Shown here piece after piece: positions 62,217 to 64,000 of a stretch of DNA of 64,000 bases. Source of the DNA: an uncultured Actinomyces sp. GTDB lineage: Bacteria > Actinomycetota > Actinomycetes > Actinomycetales > Actinomycetaceae. The position numbers and the translations under genes were made by a program. The stretch's first letter is position 1. The number at the start of each line of letters is the position of its first letter. The notes under the pieces were generated by a model. That model searched no databases. It saw nothing but the letters and a program-made list of their open reading frames with translations, and was not told where the DNA came from. The stretch spans positions 22,042 through 86,041 of the forward strand of contig URAS01000013.1 of the NCBI GenBank assembly GCA_900545825.1, in the 5' to 3' direction.

Positions 62217-62283
62217 CGGCAGGGCGCTACACACAAAGAAAAGCCTCGGACCATCGAGTGAACGATGTCCCGAGACTTCACAT

Positions 62284-62371
62284 TGGCGGAGGTAGGGGGA
62301 TTCGAACCCCCGAGGGCTTGCACCCAACCCGCTTTCCAAGCGAGCGCCATAGGCCACTAGGCGATACCTCC
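62284..62371 (-). tRNA. tRNA-Ser (anticodon GGA), CCA encoded
   Basis: Acceptor GGAGGTA (62365-62371) pairs with TACCTCC (62288-62294); discriminator G, then CCA. Anticodon loop CTTGGAAAG gives GGA (reads UCC/UCU). Long variable arm and GGTTCGAATCCCC T-arm confirm serine. Confidence 0.95.
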
Positions 62372-62589
62372 CGGCCGGATTGATTCTAGGAAAGATGGTC
62401 GGCTGAGTCTAACTCGACCCCTGCGCTGTGGCCTATCTCACGTTATGGGTGTGATCCGCGGAATACTGGGCGGAAATCCGCCCCCGACGGAGCCTAAATG
62501 CAGGACTTCGGTCCTTTGGTGAGCGAATGATGAGGGCCGGCGTTACGTTGGTAAACGTCAGCAGACACATTTTCTAAGGAGGAGCACTC
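62372..62589. other. Intergenic stretch between tRNA-Ser and the antitoxin-like gene
   Basis: No gene seen. A small hairpin AGGAC-TTCG-GTCCTTT (about 62501-62516) could be a weak terminator. The promoter of the antitoxin-like gene must lie near 62530-62575 but shows no clear housekeeping boxes, so an alternative sigma factor is possible. Confidence 0.35.
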
Positions 62590-62760
62590 ATGGGTCTCGA
62601 CGATCTGAAGAACAAGGCCAAGGACGCCCTCGGCAACGAGGAGAACACCGACAAGGCTCTCGACGCGGCGGCCGGCAAGGCGAAGGACGCGACCGGCGGC
62701 AAGTACGACGACCAGATCGACAAGGCGCGTGACGAGGCCGACAAGCGTCTCGGCAAGTAG
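62590..62760 (+). CDS. MT0933/Rv0909-like small antitoxin-family protein
   Basis: 56-residue, highly charged protein: GLDDLKNKAKDALGNEEN, then DAAAGKAKDATGGKYDDQID. The ...KDATGGKY(D)DQIDKA... motif is that of the MT0933-like antitoxin family of actinobacteria, whose members resemble stress proteins of the CsbD type. Strong AAGGAGG precedes the ATG, suggesting high expression. No partner toxin is adjacent, so the antitoxin role is doubtful; a general stress role is equally plausible. Confidence 0.75.
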   Translation: MGLDDLKNKAKDALGNEENTDKALDAAAGKAKDATGGKYDDQIDKARDEADKRLGK

Positions 62761-62794
62761 CCGTGAGGGCGTGTGAACACACGCTAAATCCGAG

Positions 62795-62825
62795 GGGTCG
62801 CACCGCGATGGTGCGGCCCTTCTCG
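62795..62825 (+). terminator. Probable terminator of the antitoxin-like gene
   Basis: GGGTCGCACC (62795-62804) / GGTGCGGCCC (62810-62819) with one G-U pair, followed by TTCTCG. Weak T-tract. Confidence 0.5.
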
Positions 62826-62883
62826 TATCCGAGGGCGCCCCGCGGTCCCCAAAGTGTCAGTGGGACCCCGTAGAGTTGTCGCC

Positions 62884-64000
62884 GTGAGTACCGCACTGTA
62901 TCGCCGCTACCGACCCGACACCTTCGCCCAGGTGATCGGGCAAGACCACGTGACGCAGCCGCTGCAGGCCGCGCTGCGCGCCGGGCGTATCAACCACGCC
63001 TACCTCTTTTCGGGGCCGCGCGGGTGCGGAAAGACCACGTCGGCACGCATTATGGCGCGCTGCCTCAACTGCGAAAAAGGCCCGACGGACACGCCGTGCG
63101 GCACCTGCGATTCGTGCCGTGAGCTGGCGACGGGCGGGCCGGGCTCGCTTGACGTCGTCGAGATCGACGCGGCCTCGCACAACGGCGTCGACGACGCGCG
63201 CGAGCTGCGGGAACGCGCGGCCTTCGCGCCGGTGCGTGACCGCTACAAGATTTTCATCCTCGACGAGGCCCACATGGTCACGGCCGCGGGCTTCAACGCG
63301 CTGCTGAAAATCGTCGAGGAGCCGCCGGAGCACGTCCTCTTTATCTTCGCGACGACAGAGCCGGAAAAGGTCATCGGCACCATCCGCTCGCGCACCCACC
63401 ACTACCCGTTCCGCCTGGTCCCGCCGGAAATCATGGCGGAATACCTCCAGCATCTGTGCGACGAAGAGGGCGTCACGTTGGAGCCGGGCGTCGTCCAGCT
63501 GGTCGTGCGTGCCGGCGGCGGGTCGGTCCGCGACTCGCTGTCCGTCCTCGACCAGATGATGGCCGGCGCCGACGGGTCGACGGTCGGCTATCAGCGGGCG
63601 ATCGGGCTGCTCGGCTACACGGACGATGCCCTGCTGTCCGGCGCGATCGACGCGCTGACGGCCGGCGACGCGCAGGCGCTGTTTGGCCTAGTCGAGAACT
63701 CGGTGGCGTCCGGGCACGATCCGCGGCGCTTCGTCGAAGACCTGTTGCAGCGGCTGCGCGACCTCATTGTTGTCGCGATGGCGGGCGAGGAATCGCGGTC
63801 GGCGCTCCAGTCGGTTCCCACCGACCAGTTCGAGCAGATGCTCACGCAGGCCCAGGCGCTTGGCGCGCAGGTCCTCACGCGGGCGGCCGACCTCGCCAAC
63901 CAGGCGCTGCTCGCCATGGTTGGGGCCACGTCGCCCCGGCTGCACCTCGAGATCCTCGCCGCCAAACTGCTGCTGTGCGTCACGCAGCCCGCGGCGGCAC
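62884..64000 (+). CDS. dnaX: DNA polymerase III subunit gamma/tau, N-terminal part (runs off the window)
   Basis: About 372 residues visible of the clamp-loader ATPase. YRRYRPDTFAQVIGQDHV begins the protein; Walker A GPRGCGKTT is at 44-52; zinc-site cysteines are C63, C72, C75 and C78; Walker B is FILDEAHM; sensor 1 is ATTEPEKV; sensor 2 lies in GGSVRDSLS. It loads the beta clamp at replication forks. GTG start with TAGAGT 7 nt upstream and no ribosome-binding site, so probably leaderless. Open reading frame continues to the window end. Confidence 0.95.
   Translation, partial: MSTALYRRYRPDTFAQVIGQDHVTQPLQAALRAGRINHAYLFSGPRGCGKTTSARIMARCLNCEKGPTDTPCGTCDSCRELATGGPGSLDVVEIDAASHNGVDDARELRERAAFAPVRDRYKIFILDEAHMVTAAGFNALLKIVEEPPEHVLFIFATTEPEKVIGTIRSRTHHYPFRLVPPEIMAEYLQHLCDEEGVTLEPGVVQLVVRAGGGSVRDSLSVLDQMMAGADGSTVGYQRAIGLLGYTDDALLSGAIDALTAGDAQALFGLVENSVASGHDPRRFVEDLLQRLRDLIVVAMAGEESRSALQSVPTDQFEQMLTQAQALGAQVLTRAADLANQALLAMVGATSPRLHLEILAAKLLLCVTQPAAA

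Noticed and set aside
62590..62760. Toxin-antitoxin module
   Set aside because: No toxin-like gene on either side; only the small antitoxin-family protein is present.

Overview
The window is high-GC DNA that reads as an actinobacterial chromosome. The signs are GTG starts, an AnaCas9-sized type II-C Cas9, an LAxTG-type wall-sorting signal, a GntR-controlled myo-inositol catabolic cluster, an MT0933-type antitoxin, and many genes whose -10 box sits 6-7 nt before the start codon (leaderless mRNAs). A host-associated member of the Actinomycetaceae or a relative fits best, because of the wall-anchored GH20+GH35 glycosidase and the mammalian-type protein-arginine deiminase (PAD). The species cannot be fixed from the sequence alone.

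Layout. 1-7.6 kb: end of a sugar MFS transporter divergent from a LacI regulator; a DHA2-type MFS; a metNPQ methionine importer behind a SAM riboswitch; tadA, upp and tRNA-Ser(CGA). 8.1-15.7 kb: one 2,533-residue secreted, wall-sorted protein carrying a GH20 hexosaminidase and a GH35 beta-galactosidase. 16.1-22.1 kb: a complete type II-C CRISPR system. cas9-cas1-cas2 lie on +, the 20-repeat array reads leftward, and a tracrRNA with its own promoter and terminator lies on - at the far end. 22.2-25.7 kb: DeoR regulator, KDPG-type aldolase, organic-acid MFS and P-loop kinase. 26-29.2 kb: a glutamine amidotransferase-like protein and the PAD.

29.7-50.5 kb: sugar and inositol metabolism. It holds a zinc alcohol dehydrogenase, a Gfo/Idh/MocA dehydrogenase, a sugar-porter MFS, a degenerate MFS-like protein and a LacI regulator. 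Next come the leftward operon tal-iolG-iolE, a GntR regulator, the rightward operon iolC-iolB-iolD, an inserted pair of ABC half-exporters, and iolA. Four promoters (before the Idh gene, tal, iolC and iolA) share one architecture: a TTTGTTNNAACAAA-like operator 2-3 nt upstream of a -35/17-bp/-10 promoter. This defines an inositol regulon. No iolJ aldolase is present; a transaldolase-family enzyme occupies its likely place.

50.7-64 kb: YeiH-family membrane protein, GluQ-RS, a secreted hypothetical protein beside a frameshifted paralog, a DHA2-type MFS behind twin operators, sirtuin, uracil permease, LytR_C protein, SRP RNA, an AbiV-like protein, tRNA-Ser(GGA), an orphan small antitoxin-like protein and the 5' part of dnaX.

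Two families of dispersed intergenic palindromes run through the window. Family A (GTGAACGTGA...TCACGTTCAC hairpins; 8 loci, 11 units) often supplies an in-frame double stop codon to the adjacent gene. Family B (about 70-bp cores bounded by CGAAACGCTCACCT inverted repeats; 4 copies) looks like a non-coding mobile or structural element.
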